A stretch of 64,000 bases of DNA from Albimonas marina (GTDB lineage Bacteria > Pseudomonadota > Alphaproteobacteria > Rhodobacterales > Rhodobacteraceae): assembly GCF_029223255.1 (NCBI RefSeq), contig NZ_JARHUC010000001.1, positions 620,001 to 684,000 on the forward strand, read 5' to 3'. Shown one piece after another: positions 16,635-28,715 of this stretch (the stretch's first letter is position 1; the number at the start of each line of letters is the position of its first letter). The position numbers and the translations under genes were made by a program. The notes under the pieces are model-generated. The model was not told where the DNA came from, did no database searches, and saw only the letters and a list, made by a program, of their open reading frames with translations.

Positions 16635-18674
16635 CTACAGCGTCCGGGCCAGGCGCAGGGCGTCGTAGATCGCGGCGTGGGTGTTGCGCGCGGCGACCGC
16701 GTCGCCGATGCGGAACAGCTGGAAGGCGCCCTCGGGGTGGGTGCGCACCGCCTGGGGGCGCCGCTCGATCAGCGCCGCGTAGTCCACCTCGCCGAGGTTC
16801 GAGGACAGCGGGCGCAGCGCGAAATAGAGCTCGTCCAGCGGCCGCGTGCCGTGGTTGACCACCACCTGGTCCACCCGCCGCTCCCGCGTCGCGGGGCCGT
16901 AGTCGCTGCCCAGCGTGGCGAGCAGGGCGTTGCCGTCGCGCCGGACGCCCGCGAGGCGCCAGGACGGGGTGAAGGTCACGTCCTTCTCCTGGAGTAGGCG
17001 CAGGGCGGGGGTCAGGGACATGGCCATGACCTCGGCGGCGATGGTGCGGTCGCGGGTCACCACCTCGACCCGCGCGCCGGCGGCGGCCAGCGCCTCGGCC
17101 GCCTGCAGGGCGGGATAGTCGCCGGCGTCGTCGAAGATCAGCGCCTCGCGCCCCGGCGCCGCGTCGCCCGAGAGGATGTCCCAGGCGGAGACGACCAGCT
17201 CCTCCCCCTCGTTCAGGTCGCCCAGGTGGGGCAGGCCGCCGGTGGCGACGATCACCACGTCGGGGTCGCCCTCGAGCGCCACCGCCTCGTCGGCGAGGCT
17301 GTTGAAGCGGAAGACGGCGCCGGCGCGCTCGGCCTCGGCCATGCGCCAGTCGACCAGGTTGAGCATCTCGCGCCGCCGCGGGGTGCGGGCGGTCAGGCGG
17401 ACCTGGCCGCCGGGCAGGGGCGCGGCCTCGTGCACCGTCACCGCGTGGCCCCGGGCGGCGGCGACGCGCGCGGCCTCGAGCCCCGCGGGGCCGGCGCCGA
17501 TGATGGTCACGCGCCGGGGCGCGGCGGCGGGCTCCAGCGCGTGGGGCTGCTCCAGCTCCCGCCCGGTGGAGGGGTTGTGCAGGCACAGCGCCATGCCCCC
17601 CTGGTAGATCCGGTCGAGGCAGTAGTTGGCGCCGACGCAGGGGCGGATCCGCTCCTCCTCCCCCCGCAGGATCTTGGCGACCAGGTGCGGGTCGGCCATG
17701 TGGGCGCGGGTCATGCCCACCACGTCCAGCTTGCCCGAGGCGATGGCGTGGCGGGCGGTGGCCACGTCCTGGATCTTGGCGGCGTGGAAGGTGGGGAAGT
17801 CGGTGGCCGCCCGGATCTCGCCCGCGAAGTCGAGATGCGGCGCGCTCGCCATCCCCTGCACCGGGATCACGTCGGTGAGCCCTGCGTCGGTGTCGATATG
17901 GCCGCGCACGACGTTGAGGAAGTCGACCAGGCCGCTCGCCTTCAGGCGGCGCGAGATCTCCAGCCCCTCGGCCTTGCCGAAGCCGCCCGCGGTCATCTCG
18001 TCGCCCGAATAGCGCACGCCGACCAGGAAGTCGGGGCCCACGCGCGTGCGGATCGCCTCCAGCACCGTCAGGGCGAAGCGCATGCGGTCGGTCAGGTCGG
18101 GGCCGCCCCAGGGCGGCTCCAGCGCGTTGGTCAGAGGCGACCAGAACTGGTCCATCAGGTGGCCGTAGGCCTCGAGCTCGATGCCGTCGAGGCCCGCGGC
18201 CTGCATCCGCTCCGCCGCGTCGGCGTAGTCGCGCACGATGCGCGCGACGTCCCAGTCCTCGGCGGTCTTGGGCACGGCGCGGTGGGCGGGCTCGCGCTCC
18301 GGTCCCGCCGAGACCGACGGCAGCCAGTCGCCCTTGTCCCAGCGGGTGCGGCGGCCGAGGTGGGTGAGCTGGATCATCACCGCGCAGCCGTGGTCGTGGC
18401 ATTCGTCGGCCAGCTCGCGCATCCAGCCCACGACCTCGTCCTTCCAGGCGAGGATGTTGTTGAACACCGGCGGGCTGTCGCGCGAGACCGAGGCCGAGCC
18501 CGCGGTCATCGTCAGCCCCAGCCCCGCCCGCGCCCGTTCGACGTGATAGGCGCGGTATCGCGCCTTGGGCATCCCGTCCTCGGCATAGGCGGGTTCGTGG
18601 CTGGAGATCATCAGCCGGTTCTTCAGCGTCAGGTGCTTGAGCCGGTAGGGCTGGAGCAGCGGATCCTGGGTCAT
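16635..18674 (-). CDS. FMN/FAD oxidoreductase, dimethylglycine or N-methylproline demethylase type
   Basis: The 679 residues match the trimethylamine dehydrogenase/2,4-dienoyl-CoA reductase plan. An Old Yellow Enzyme-type barrel (LKNRLMISSHEPAYAEDGMPK, YADAAERMQAAGLDGIELEAYGHLMDQFWSP) comes first, then an iron-sulfur linker, then a dinucleotide-binding half (VTIIGAGPAGLEAARVAAARGH). The linker reads C346-V-G-A349-N-Y-C352 and C364, so the second Cys of the usual CxxC is Ala. DgcA of dimethylglycine catabolism and HpbA of N-methylproline catabolism belong to this subfamily. It is the last gene of the Rieske demethylase operon, where it would remove the second methyl group as formaldehyde. Confidence 0.85.
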   Translation of the reverse strand: MTQDPLLQPYRLKHLTLKNRLMISSHEPAYAEDGMPKARYRAYHVERARAGLGLTMTAGSASVSRDSPPVFNNILAWKDEVVGWMRELADECHDHGCAVMIQLTHLGRRTRWDKGDWLPSVSAGPEREPAHRAVPKTAEDWDVARIVRDYADAAERMQAAGLDGIELEAYGHLMDQFWSPLTNALEPPWGGPDLTDRMRFALTVLEAIRTRVGPDFLVGVRYSGDEMTAGGFGKAEGLEISRRLKASGLVDFLNVVRGHIDTDAGLTDVIPVQGMASAPHLDFAGEIRAATDFPTFHAAKIQDVATARHAIASGKLDVVGMTRAHMADPHLVAKILRGEEERIRPCVGANYCLDRIYQGGMALCLHNPSTGRELEQPHALEPAAAPRRVTIIGAGPAGLEAARVAAARGHAVTVHEAAPLPGGQVRLTARTPRRREMLNLVDWRMAEAERAGAVFRFNSLADEAVALEGDPDVVIVATGGLPHLGDLNEGEELVVSAWDILSGDAAPGREALIFDDAGDYPALQAAEALAAAGARVEVVTRDRTIAAEVMAMSLTPALRLLQEKDVTFTPSWRLAGVRRDGNALLATLGSDYGPATRERRVDQVVVNHGTRPLDELYFALRPLSSNLGEVDYAALIERRPQAVRTHPEGAFQLFRIGDAVAARNTHAAIYDALRLARTL

Positions 18675-18765
18675 CTCGGCCTCTCGATCGGTCTTTCAGG
18701 GTCCGGCGCGCCCAGCGGCGAGACCGGCGGCGAAACCGGCGGCGCGCCCGGCGGCGGACGGCGCG

Positions 18766-21165
<2,400 letters not shown>

Positions 21166-21207
21166 TTCACCTGTCCCGATTGCGGCGCCGCAAGGGAGGA
21201 ACGCGAC

Positions 21208-22110
21208 GTGGCCCGGCCCTACGACCTGCCCTCGATGACCTCGCTGGTGGTGTTCGAGGCCGCGGCGCGTCGCCTCAGCTTCAAGGAGGCGGCCGCCGAG
21301 CTGAACGTGACCCCCGCCGCCGTCAGCCACCAGATCCGGGCGCTGGAGGCGGAGCTGGGCCGCGCCGTCTTCCTGCGCCAGCACCGGGGCGTGGAGCTGA
21401 CCGAGGCGGGCGCCTTCCTGTTCGTGGCCCTCCAGCGCGGCTTCGCGGGCATGTCGGACGCGGTGCAGGAGCTTCGCGGCCGCGGCGAGGCGGGGGAGGT
21501 GGTGGTGCAGGCGACCACCGCGGTCAGCGCCTTCTGGCTGACCCCCCAGATCACCGCCTTCTGGCGGAGCCGGCCGGAGATCGTGGTCTCCCAGAACGTC
21601 ACCGACGCCGAGCCGCCGGGCGGGCGGCCCGACCTGAGCATCCGCTACGGCCCCCCGCGGGGCGAGGGCGAGGCGCGGGAGCTGTTCCGCGACCGGATCC
21701 TGGCGCTGGGCGCGCCGGACTACGCCGCGCGGCACGGGATCCGGGGGATCGACGACCTGCTGGACGCGCCGCTGATCCACCTCCAGTCCGAGGGGGCGGA
21801 CTGGACCGGCTGGGCCGACTGGTTCGCGGCGCTGGGCCGGCCCGCGCCGCGGGGGCGGCGGGTGGCGGTGGACAACTACATGATCGCCCTGCAGCTCGCC
21901 CGCGACGGGGCGGGCGCCGTGCTGGGCTGGGACGGGCTGGTGGGCGATCTGCTGGCGCGCGGCGACCTCCAGGCCCTGACGCCCGAGGCGATCCCCTCCC
22001 CCCACGCCTTCGTGCTGACCGTCCACCCCCGCGCCTCGGCCGAGGCCCGCGTCTTCGCCGACTGGCTGGCGCCGCCGAAGGGGCGAGCGGAAGGGCGGGG
22101 GCGCGACTGA
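21208..22110 (+). CDS. LysR family transcriptional regulator (GcvA-like)
   Basis: The 300 residues start with a winged helix-turn-helix (MTSLVVFEAAARRLSFKEAAAELNVTPAAVSHQIRALEAELGRAVFLRQHRGVELTEAG) followed by a periplasmic-binding-like effector domain (VVVQATTAVSAFWLTPQI, DLSIRYGPP). The GTG at 21208 is chosen because AGGGAGGA stands just before it and because an earlier start would place the operator palindrome inside the gene. The GcvA-like subgroup often governs amine and amino-acid catabolism. It is divergent from the demethylase operon, its likely target; the effector is unknown. Confidence 0.9.
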   Translation: MARPYDLPSMTSLVVFEAAARRLSFKEAAAELNVTPAAVSHQIRALEAELGRAVFLRQHRGVELTEAGAFLFVALQRGFAGMSDAVQELRGRGEAGEVVVQATTAVSAFWLTPQITAFWRSRPEIVVSQNVTDAEPPGGRPDLSIRYGPPRGEGEARELFRDRILALGAPDYAARHGIRGIDDLLDAPLIHLQSEGADWTGWADWFAALGRPAPRGRRVAVDNYMIALQLARDGAGAVLGWDGLVGDLLARGDLQALTPEAIPSPHAFVLTVHPRASAEARVFADWLAPPKGRAEGRGRD

Positions 22111-22115
22111 GGGGC

Positions 22116-22136
22116 GCCCCGGGCCCGACCCGGGGC
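22116..22136. terminator. GCCCCGGG hairpin after the LysR gene
   Basis: The 8-bp stem GCCCCGGG / CCCGGGGC with loop CCCGA begins five bases after the stop codon. It matches the dispersed GCCCCGG hairpins of the window and lacks a T tract. Confidence 0.55.
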
Positions 22137-22529
22137 CTCGCGCGGTCCGCCGGCGGCGGGAGGCCCGCGGTCGGGCCCGGGGAGGCCTGAACGGGACGGG
22201 CGTCGGGGCCGCTCGGGGCGGCGGCGCGCCGCGGGCGCATCGGTCGGCAGGCGCCGCAACGTCATCCCGCTCGCTCATTCGGCGTTCAGCCCCGCTCCGA
22301 ACTTTCGCCATGTTTGCGGGGGCTTGATGGGGCGAGGCTCCGGCTTCCGCTGCGGCGCGCCGGCCATGCGCGCGGCATCGCCCGGCGGTCCGGCCCATGC
22401 GGCGGACGGACATTCCGGCCCTCGGGGCGGTCGTTCCGCGGCAAGGGTGGCGGAGCGGCGGCGGACGGGCTAGAGCTTCGCCCAAGAGCGTCCGAAACAG
22501 GATGCCGGAGCAGTAGAGCAGGTTCGATC
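22137..22529. other. Gene-free stretch upstream of minC
   Basis: No convincing coding frame is present: the open frames on both strands are arginine-rich shadows without ribosome sites. The left end holds the LysR 3' hairpin. The only AT-richer island is around 22255-22320 (CATCCCGCTCGCTCATTCGGCG and following), where a minC promoter could lie, but no clear -35/-10 pair could be fixed. Confidence 0.4.
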
Positions 22530-23288
22530 GTGCGGTCGCAAAATGCGCAGACCGGCGCCGAGGTGGCATCCCTCGCGTCGAAGCGTCTCCAGGTGCGTGG
22601 CAGGTTCCTCACCGCGGTGGCGCTGCCGGTCGGGGGTCCCCCCGGCCTGGCCTATCTTTCGGCGCTGGACGACCTGCTGCGGCAGTCGCCCGGCTTCTTC
22701 TCGGACGCGCCGCTGGTGCTGGACCTGGCCCAGGCCGAGGGGCTGGACGCCGACGGGCCGTTCGTGGCGCTGCTGCGCGACCTGCGCGCCCGCGGCCTGA
22801 ACCCCTTCGCCGTGCAGAACGCGACCGAGGCGCAGGGCGCCGCGGCCTCCCGCGCGGGGCTCGCGAACCTGCCGGCGGGGCGCGACGCGGCCCTGCCGCG
22901 CAAGCCCGCCCCCGTCGAGGCGTCGCCCGAGCCGGACCCCGAGCCCGTCGACCCCGGCCCCGGCACGGTGCTGGTGACCGAGCCCGTGCGCTCGGGCCAG
23001 CGGATCTACGCCGAGCGGGGGGACGTGATCGTGGTCGGCTCGGTCAGCTCGGGCGCCGAGATCATCGCCCATGGCAACGTCCACGTGTACGGCCGCCTGC
23101 GCGGCCGGGCGCTGGCGGGCGTGCACGGCGACGCCTCGGCCCGGATCTTCTGCCAGAGCCTCGAGGCCGAGCTGATCGCCATCGCCGGCCTCTACAAGAC
23201 GCGGGAGGAGATCGGCGACGGCTACGTCCAGCAGCCGGTGCAGGCCTTCCTGGAAGACGACGCGCTTCGGATCGTGACGCTCAAGTGA
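22530..23288 (+). CDS. minC: Septum site-determining protein MinC
   Basis: MinC blocks FtsZ polymerisation away from midcell and is carried by MinD. The 252 residues have an N-terminal FtsZ-inhibiting domain (residues 1-95, with PLVLDLAQAEGLDADGPFVALLRDLRARGL). A proline-rich linker follows (residues about 130-150). The C-terminal beta-helical MinC_C domain contains VRSGQRIYAERGDVIVVGSVSSGAEIIAHGNVHVYGRLRGRALAG. The GTG at 22530 is the best start because the upstream frame is not protein-like. It heads a minC-minD-minE operon. Confidence 0.93.
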   Translation: MRSQNAQTGAEVASLASKRLQVRGRFLTAVALPVGGPPGLAYLSALDDLLRQSPGFFSDAPLVLDLAQAEGLDADGPFVALLRDLRARGLNPFAVQNATEAQGAAASRAGLANLPAGRDAALPRKPAPVEASPEPDPEPVDPGPGTVLVTEPVRSGQRIYAERGDVIVVGSVSSGAEIIAHGNVHVYGRLRGRALAGVHGDASARIFCQSLEAELIAIAGLYKTREEIGDGYVQQPVQAFLEDDALRIVTLK

Positions 23289-23340
23289 GCCCGCCCGCCG
23301 AGCCCGGCGGCCAGTGACCCAAGCAGGAGAGAGAACCAGC

Positions 23341-24156
23341 GTGGCAAAGATCATCGTCGTGACCTCCGGCAAGGGCGGGGTCGGCAAGACGACCTCGACC
23401 GCCGCCATCGGCGCAGGACTCGCGATGCGCGGTCACAAGACCGTCGTCATCGACTTCGACGTGGGCCTGCGCAACCTCGACGTCATCATGGGATGCGAGC
23501 GTCGGGTCGTCTTCGACTTCATCAACGTCATCCAGGGCGAGGCCCGGCTGAAGCAGGCGCTGATCACCGACCGGCGGCTGGAGAACCTGTCGATCCTCGC
23601 CGCCTCCCAGACCCGGGACAAGGACGCGCTGACCCGCGACGGCGTCGAGACGGTGCTCAACGAGCTGTCGGAGGAGTTCGACTACATCCTCTGCGACAGC
23701 CCCGCGGGGATCGAGCGCGGCGCCTACCTGGCGATGTATTTCGCCGACGAGGCGATCGTGGTCACCAACCCCGAGGTCTCCTCGGTGCGCGACTCCGACC
23801 GGGTGATCGGCCTGCTGGCGAGCAAGACCCGCCGGGCCGAGCAGGGCGAGGGCGGGGTGAAGCCGCACCTGCTGCTGACCCGCTTCGACCAGGGCCGCGT
23901 CGAGCGCGGCGAGATGATGAAGATCGAGGACATCGAGGAGATCCTCTCGATCCCGCTGCTGGGCATCATCCCCGAGAGCCCGGCGGTGCTGAAGGCCTCC
24001 AACATCGGCACGCCGGTGACCTTCGACGAGAAGACCCCTGCGGCGAAGGCCTACACGGACGCCGTCTCGCGCCTGGTGGGCGAGCAGATCGAGATGAAGG
24101 TGCAGCCCGGCGAGCGCCGCGGCCTGTTCCAGCGTCTCCTGGGCCGGACGGCATGA
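23341..24156 (+). CDS. minD: Septum site-determining ATPase MinD
   Basis: MinD is a membrane-binding ATPase that recruits MinC and oscillates under MinE. The 271-residue protein begins AKIIVVTSGKGGVGKTTSTAAIG, the deviant Walker A with signature lysine, has DFDVGLRNLDVIMGCERRVVFDFINV, and ends with a C-terminal amphipathic helix (RRGLFQRLLGR). GTG at 23341 with AGGAGAGA upstream is the start; an earlier GTG at 23314 would add nine residues. Its stop overlaps the minE ATG. Confidence 0.96.
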   Translation: MAKIIVVTSGKGGVGKTTSTAAIGAGLAMRGHKTVVIDFDVGLRNLDVIMGCERRVVFDFINVIQGEARLKQALITDRRLENLSILAASQTRDKDALTRDGVETVLNELSEEFDYILCDSPAGIERGAYLAMYFADEAIVVTNPEVSSVRDSDRVIGLLASKTRRAEQGEGGVKPHLLLTRFDQGRVERGEMMKIEDIEEILSIPLLGIIPESPAVLKASNIGTPVTFDEKTPAAKAYTDAVSRLVGEQIEMKVQPGERRGLFQRLLGRTA

Positions 24157-24458
24157 GCATGTTCGGCTTCTTCAGACGCCCGCCCAAGGATACGACCGCC
24201 GAGACCGCGAAGGACCGGCTGTCGATCCTGCTGGCGCACGAGCGGGGCGGCCGCGCCAGCCCCGACGTGCTGCCGATGATCCAGCGCGAGATCATCGAGG
24301 TGATCCAGCGCCACATGAAGGTGGGCAAGGAGGCCGTCGACATCCGCATCGAGCGGGGCGACGACTTCTCGACGCTCGAGATCAACATCGACCTGCCCGG
24401 GACCGGCCCCGCCGCCCCGGCGGCGAAACCGGCCAAGGCGGCCTCGGGCGCGCGCTGA
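24153..24458 (+). CDS. minE: Cell division topological specificity factor MinE
   Basis: MinE stimulates MinD ATPase and drives pole-to-pole oscillation. The 101 residues start with MSMFGFFRRPPKDTTAETAKDRLSILLAHER, the membrane-contact and anti-MinCD segment. The dimerisation domain follows (MIQREIIEVIQRHMKVGKEAVDIRIERGDDFSTLEINIDLP). The C-terminal Ala/Pro tail is longer than in E. coli. It overlaps minD by ATGA. Confidence 0.95.
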   Translation: MSMFGFFRRPPKDTTAETAKDRLSILLAHERGGRASPDVLPMIQREIIEVIQRHMKVGKEAVDIRIERGDDFSTLEINIDLPGTGPAAPAAKPAKAASGAR

Positions 24459-24672
24459 TCGGCGCGGCCCGCCCGGGGCCGCGCCTCCGCCGCCTCTCCC
24501 GGCCGGGCGAGGCGCCCGCCGCGCGGCGGGCGCACGCGAAAGTTTACCGATACGACCCCCTCGGCTATCCTCGCGGGTGGACGCGGGGCGTCGACGACGG
24601 GCCGCGAGCGGTCCGGCGCCCTGCACGCAAACGACCGGGATCAACCCGGCGCGGCGTTTGGGAGGATGCCGG

Positions 24673-25605
24673 ATGATGGACGCTGACCTCGAGTTCGAGG
24701 CCTGGCGCGCGACCCTGCGCGACTTCTGCGGCAACTTCGACGTCGACCCCGGACCGGACGCCGGGCGCCGGCGCGCCGGCTTCGGCAAGCTGCTCCTGGG
24801 CGGCATGGAGATGAGCCGCATCTTCACCAACTACCCCCTCGTCGCCCGCGACCGGGCCTGCATCCGGCGCGACGACGTCGACTGCCTCTACCTGGTGCGC
24901 CAGCTCGAGGGCTGGCTGGAGTTCGAGCACGACGGGCGCGTGTGCCGGCTGGCGCCGGGCGACTGCGCGCTGCTGGATTCGCGCCGGCCCATCGCGGTGC
25001 GCTACGATCCCGGCGGCTCGGAGATGACCACGCTGCATGTCCCGCGCGAGGCGCTGCTGCGCGAGGCGCCCGAGGCCGTCGCCATCGGCGAGGCGCGCCG
25101 CGCCGGCGACGTCCGCGGCCGCGCCCTGATCGCCGCCATGGGCTTCGTCGACCGCGAGCGGATGGAGGACGAGACCGAGCGCGGCTTCCTGCTGGAGCTC
25201 GCCCGCCTCGCCTTCCGCCGCGAGCCGGGGCCCCCCGCCCTCGACCGCATGGACCTGACGCGCGACCGGGCGACGGCGCTGGTCCTCGAGATCGAGCGCG
25301 GCGCGACGGATCCCGAGTTCTCGCTCTCCGCGCTCGCGGCGCAGGCGGGCCTGTCCGAGCGGCAGGTGCAGCGCGACCTGTCCAGCCGGGGCACCAGCTT
25401 CTCGCACGAGCTGATGTCGCGGCGCATGGACCGGGTGCGCGCGGCGCTGCGCGCGGGCGGGGCCGGGGGCGCCCGGCCGCGGGTGGCGGAAATCGCCTAT
25501 GCGGCGGGGTTCAACGACCTCTCCCACTTCAACCGCGCCTTCCGGCGGATGCACGGCTGCACGCCGCTGGCCTTCGCGCGCGGCGAGGGCACGGTCCCGG
25601 CCTAG
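24673..25605 (+). CDS. AraC family transcriptional regulator with cupin-like sensor domain
   Basis: The 310 residues have an AraC-binding-like N-terminal domain ([44 protein letters not shown]) and a C-terminal double helix-turn-helix ([27 protein letters not shown], then [29 protein letters not shown]). GGGAGGA precedes the ATG at 24673. It is transcribed towards the molybdenum hydroxylase and PQQ alcohol dehydrogenase genes and is their likely activator, by position only. A strong hairpin follows its stop, so it is probably a separate transcript. Confidence 0.9.
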   Translation: MMDADLEFEAWRATLRDFCGNFDVDPGPDAGRRRAGFGKLLLGGMEMSRIFTNYPLVARDRACIRRDDVDCLYLVRQLEGWLEFEHDGRVCRLAPGDCALLDSRRPIAVRYDPGGSEMTTLHVPREALLREAPEAVAIGEARRAGDVRGRALIAAMGFVDRERMEDETERGFLLELARLAFRREPGPPALDRMDLTRDRATALVLEIERGATDPEFSLSALAAQAGLSERQVQRDLSSRGTSFSHELMSRRMDRVRAALRAGGAGGARPRVAEIAYAAGFNDLSHFNRAFRRMHGCTPLAFARGEGTVPA

Positions 25606-25635
25606 ACCCGGCGCGGCCCCGTCCCGAACACCCCT

Positions 25636-25661
25636 GCGCCCGCGGTTCCCGCCGCGGGCGC
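25636..25661 (+). terminator. Hairpin after the AraC gene
   Basis: The perfect 10-bp stem GCGCCCGCGG / CCGCGGGCGC with a 6-base loop and a short TTGT downstream lies 30 bases past the stop. The rest of the gap to 25904 contains the palindrome TTGCGCGCAA (25715-25724), a possible activator site for the genes that follow. Confidence 0.65.
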
Positions 25662-25904
25662 TTGTCGTCGGAGTCCCATCCGGCTGGCGCGATCGGCCAA
25701 GACCCCCTGCGACATTGCGCGCAACCTTTTCGCGCAGGAACGATCGCCCAGCCGGCCCGCCAGGCTCGGCGGGAGCGCCTCCCCGGCGCGGCCCGCCCCG
25801 TCCTTCATGTTCCCGAGCGGCCTCCGCACGCCCGACGGCGTCCGCGGCGCCGCGGCGGCCCGGCCAGGCGCAAACAAGACGTCCGCGCCGACAGGGAGAC
25901 GACC

Positions 25905-26348
25905 ATGAAGCTGACGATCAACGGCGAGAGGCACGAGCTCGACGTGCCCGAAGACATGCCCCTGCTGTGGGCGATCCGGGAGACGCTGGGCCTGACGGGC
26001 ACCAAGTTCGGCTGCGGCAAGGGCCTGTGCGGGGCCTGCACGGTGCACCTGGACGGCACGGCCGTGCGCGCCTGCCAGACGCCGGTCTCGGCCGCCGAGG
26101 GCGCCGAGGTCACCACGATCGAGGGGCTGGACCCCGAGGGCCGCCATCCCCTGCAGGTCGCGTGGGTGGAGCGCCAGGTTCCCCAGTGCGGCTACTGCCA
26201 GTCGGGCCAGATCATGCAGGCGGCGGCGCTGCTCGCCGCGAACCCGAAGCCCTCGCGCGAGGAGATCGTGAACCACATGGGCGGCAACCTGTGCCGCTGC
26301 ATGACCTACGACCGCATCGTCGCGGCCATCGAGACCGCGGTCGGCTGA
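25905..26348 (+). CDS. Molybdenum hydroxylase [2Fe-2S] small subunit (isoquinoline oxidoreductase/aldehyde dehydrogenase type)
   Basis: The 147-residue subunit holds two iron-sulfur clusters: plant-type [21 protein letters not shown] in the N-half and the alpha-helical [10 protein letters not shown]...[10 protein letters not shown] in the C-half. It relays electrons from the Mo centre of the large subunit encoded 13 bases downstream. It has no signal peptide, so it would be exported folded with the Tat-tagged large subunit. Family members oxidise aldehydes or N-heterocycles. Confidence 0.92.
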   Translation: MKLTINGERHELDVPEDMPLLWAIRETLGLTGTKFGCGKGLCGACTVHLDGTAVRACQTPVSAAEGAEVTTIEGLDPEGRHPLQVAWVERQVPQCGYCQSGQIMQAAALLAANPKPSREEIVNHMGGNLCRCMTYDRIVAAIETAVG

Positions 26349-26361
26349 GGGGGATGCGCGC

Positions 26362-28638
26362 ATGACCTACCATCGCAATCCCATCACCCGCCGGGGCTTC
26401 CTGGTGCGGACCGGCGCCGCGGGCGCCGCGCTGACCATGGGCTACGCCGTCGCCGGGACGGTCGGGGGCGCCGGCCGCGCCGCCGCCTCGACCGAGGGCG
26501 GGATGATCTCGCCCAGCCTGTTCTTCGACATCCACGCCGACGGGCGGGTGACCATCCACATCGCCAAGGCCGAGATGGGCCAGCACGTGGGCACCGCGCT
26601 CGCCCAGTCGGTGGCCGAGGAGCTGGACTGCGGCTGGGAGAACGTCGACCTCAGCTACGTCGGCTTCGATCCGCGCCACGGGCTGATCCTGACCGGCGGC
26701 TCCTGGTCGGTGAACTGGACCTTCGACGCGCTCAGCCGCGCCGGCGCCGCGGGGCGCATGGCGCTGATCGAGATGGCCGCCGAGACGCTGGGCGGCAAGC
26801 CGGAGGATTACTCCGCCAGGGACGGCGTGATCTCGGGCAACGGCAAGAGCATCACCTACGGGGAGCTCGCGGCCTCGGGCGGCTCGCCGCGCAGCTTCTC
26901 GAAGGAGGAGATGGCGGCGATCCAGCTCAAGCCCGCCTCGGAGCGTCGGATCGTGGGGACCGAGGTCGCCCAGCTCGACGTGCCGTCCAAGACCGACGGG
27001 ACCGGCGTCTACGGCATCGACGTCAAGCTGCCGAACATGGTGGTGGCCACGCCCGCCCCGCCCCCGGTGCGCTACGGCGCCAAGGTGACGGGGGTGGACG
27101 AGACCGAGGCCGCCAAGGTCCCCGGCTACGTGAAGCACGTGGTGGTCGAGGATCCGCTGGGCGTGCAGACCGGCTGGGTGATGGCGGTGGCCGAGACCTA
27201 CTGGGCCGCCAGCCGGGCCGCGAAGGCGCTGAATATCGACTACGACGCGGGCCCCAACGCCGCCGTCTCGCTCGCGGACGTCCATGCCGAGAGCCTGCGC
27301 CTGATCGAGACGGAGGAGGACACGCGCCTCTTCGTCGATGACGGCGACGTGGAGGCGGGGCTGGCCGAGGCGACCACGACCCTGACCGCCGACTACACCA
27401 CCGGCGTCAACGTCCACGCGCCGCTGGAGCCGATGAACGCCACCGTCGAGATCAGGGACGGGGTCTACCACATCCACGCGGGCAACCAGTTCCAGACCCT
27501 GATGACGGGCCTGGTCGGGGCGCTGGGCGTGGCGCCCGAGAAGATCGTCTTCCGCCAGTGCCTGCTGGGCGGCGGCTTCGGGCGGCGGCTGGACGCGGAC
27601 TACGTGGTGATGGCCTGCCACACGGCCCGCGCGCTGGATCGGCCGGTGAAGCTGATCTACTCGCGCGAGGTCGACACGCTGTGCGACTTCACCCGTCCCT
27701 CGGCCACGGTGCGGCTGACGGCGGGGCTGAAGGACGGGCAGGTCGTCGCCTGGAAGAACAGCTCCGCCTCGGCCTGGGCCTCGGCCCGCCAGGCCCCGGC
27801 CTTCCTGACGCCGGACCTGAGCGGCGACCCTGAGAAGAAGCTCGACGCCTTCGCGATCAACGGGGCGGACCACTGGTACACGATGCCCAACCAGCGGGCG
27901 CTGCTGTCGTTGAACACGGTGGCGCAGGCCGCGATGCCGCCGGGCCACCTGCGCTCGGTCGGGCCGGGCTGGCAGTTCTGGGCGGGGGAGAGCTTCCTCG
28001 ACGAGATCGCGGCCGAGCTGGGCGAGGATCCGCTCGCCCTGCGCCTGCGCCTGCTGGACGGCGCCGGCAAGAACGCGGGCGAGGGCGTGACCGCGGGCGG
28101 CGCGAAGCGGCTGGCGCGGGTCCTCCAGCACGTGGCCGACGCCTCGGGCTACGCCGAGCCGCGCCCGGAGGGCACGGCCGTGGGCCTCGCCTGCGTCTCG
28201 GCGCAGGAGCGGGCCTCGGCCTCCTGGACCGCCTGCGCGGCGGAGGTCTCGGTCGATGCGTCGGACGGGACCGTCACGGTGAAGAGGCTGACGCTGGCCA
28301 CCGACGTGGGCACCGCGGTGAACCCCGGGGGCGTGCGCGCGCAGCTGATCGGCGCGGCGCTGTGGGGCCTGTCCATCGCGCTGCACGAGGACGTGGGCTT
28401 CGAGAACGGGGCGATCCAGGCCGACAATTTCGACGGCCTGACGCCCCTGCGGATGTGGGACATGCCGCAGATCGAGGTCGCCGTGCTCGACTCGGGCGCC
28501 TATCCCACCGGCTGCGGCGAGCCGGGCGTGACCGCGGTCGCGCCCGCCATCGGCAACGCCGTGGCGCGGGCGACGGGGGCGCGCGTGCGCTCCCTGCCGA
28601 TCACCGCCGAGAAAGTCATGGCCGCGTTGAAGGCCTGA
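26362..28638 (+). CDS. Tat-exported molybdopterin hydroxylase large subunit (isoquinoline oxidoreductase beta/aldehyde dehydrogenase type)
   Basis: The 758 residues begin with a twin-arginine signal (ITRRGFLVRTGAAGAALTMGYAVAG). The xanthine-oxidase-like Mo-binding fold follows: LLGGGFGRRLDADYVVMA, then PPGHLRSVGPGWQFWAGESFLDEIA. The C-terminal CGEPGVTAVAPAIGNAV holds the conserved catalytic glutamate. The periplasmic location matches the downstream PQQ alcohol dehydrogenase, so an alcohol to aldehyde to acid route outside the cytoplasm is plausible. The cytochrome c subunit that often accompanies periplasmic members is missing here. Confidence 0.9.
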   Translation: MTYHRNPITRRGFLVRTGAAGAALTMGYAVAGTVGGAGRAAASTEGGMISPSLFFDIHADGRVTIHIAKAEMGQHVGTALAQSVAEELDCGWENVDLSYVGFDPRHGLILTGGSWSVNWTFDALSRAGAAGRMALIEMAAETLGGKPEDYSARDGVISGNGKSITYGELAASGGSPRSFSKEEMAAIQLKPASERRIVGTEVAQLDVPSKTDGTGVYGIDVKLPNMVVATPAPPPVRYGAKVTGVDETEAAKVPGYVKHVVVEDPLGVQTGWVMAVAETYWAASRAAKALNIDYDAGPNAAVSLADVHAESLRLIETEEDTRLFVDDGDVEAGLAEATTTLTADYTTGVNVHAPLEPMNATVEIRDGVYHIHAGNQFQTLMTGLVGALGVAPEKIVFRQCLLGGGFGRRLDADYVVMACHTARALDRPVKLIYSREVDTLCDFTRPSATVRLTAGLKDGQVVAWKNSSASAWASARQAPAFLTPDLSGDPEKKLDAFAINGADHWYTMPNQRALLSLNTVAQAAMPPGHLRSVGPGWQFWAGESFLDEIAAELGEDPLALRLRLLDGAGKNAGEGVTAGGAKRLARVLQHVADASGYAEPRPEGTAVGLACVSAQERASASWTACAAEVSVDASDGTVTVKRLTLATDVGTAVNPGGVRAQLIGAALWGLSIALHEDVGFENGAIQADNFDGLTPLRMWDMPQIEVAVLDSGAYPTGCGEPGVTAVAPAIGNAVARATGARVRSLPITAEKVMAALKA

Positions 28639-28715
28639 CCCCGGCTCCGCCGCCGCCACGGGTCGGGGGCGGCGGATCCGCAACGACATGTCGGACAACC
28701 GACCGGGAGGAAATC

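Noticed and set aside
18674-18765. A separate small gene between the reductase and flavoprotein genes
   Set aside because: The 91 bases are a GC-rich spacer with repeated GGCGGCGA-like units and no start with a ribosome site.
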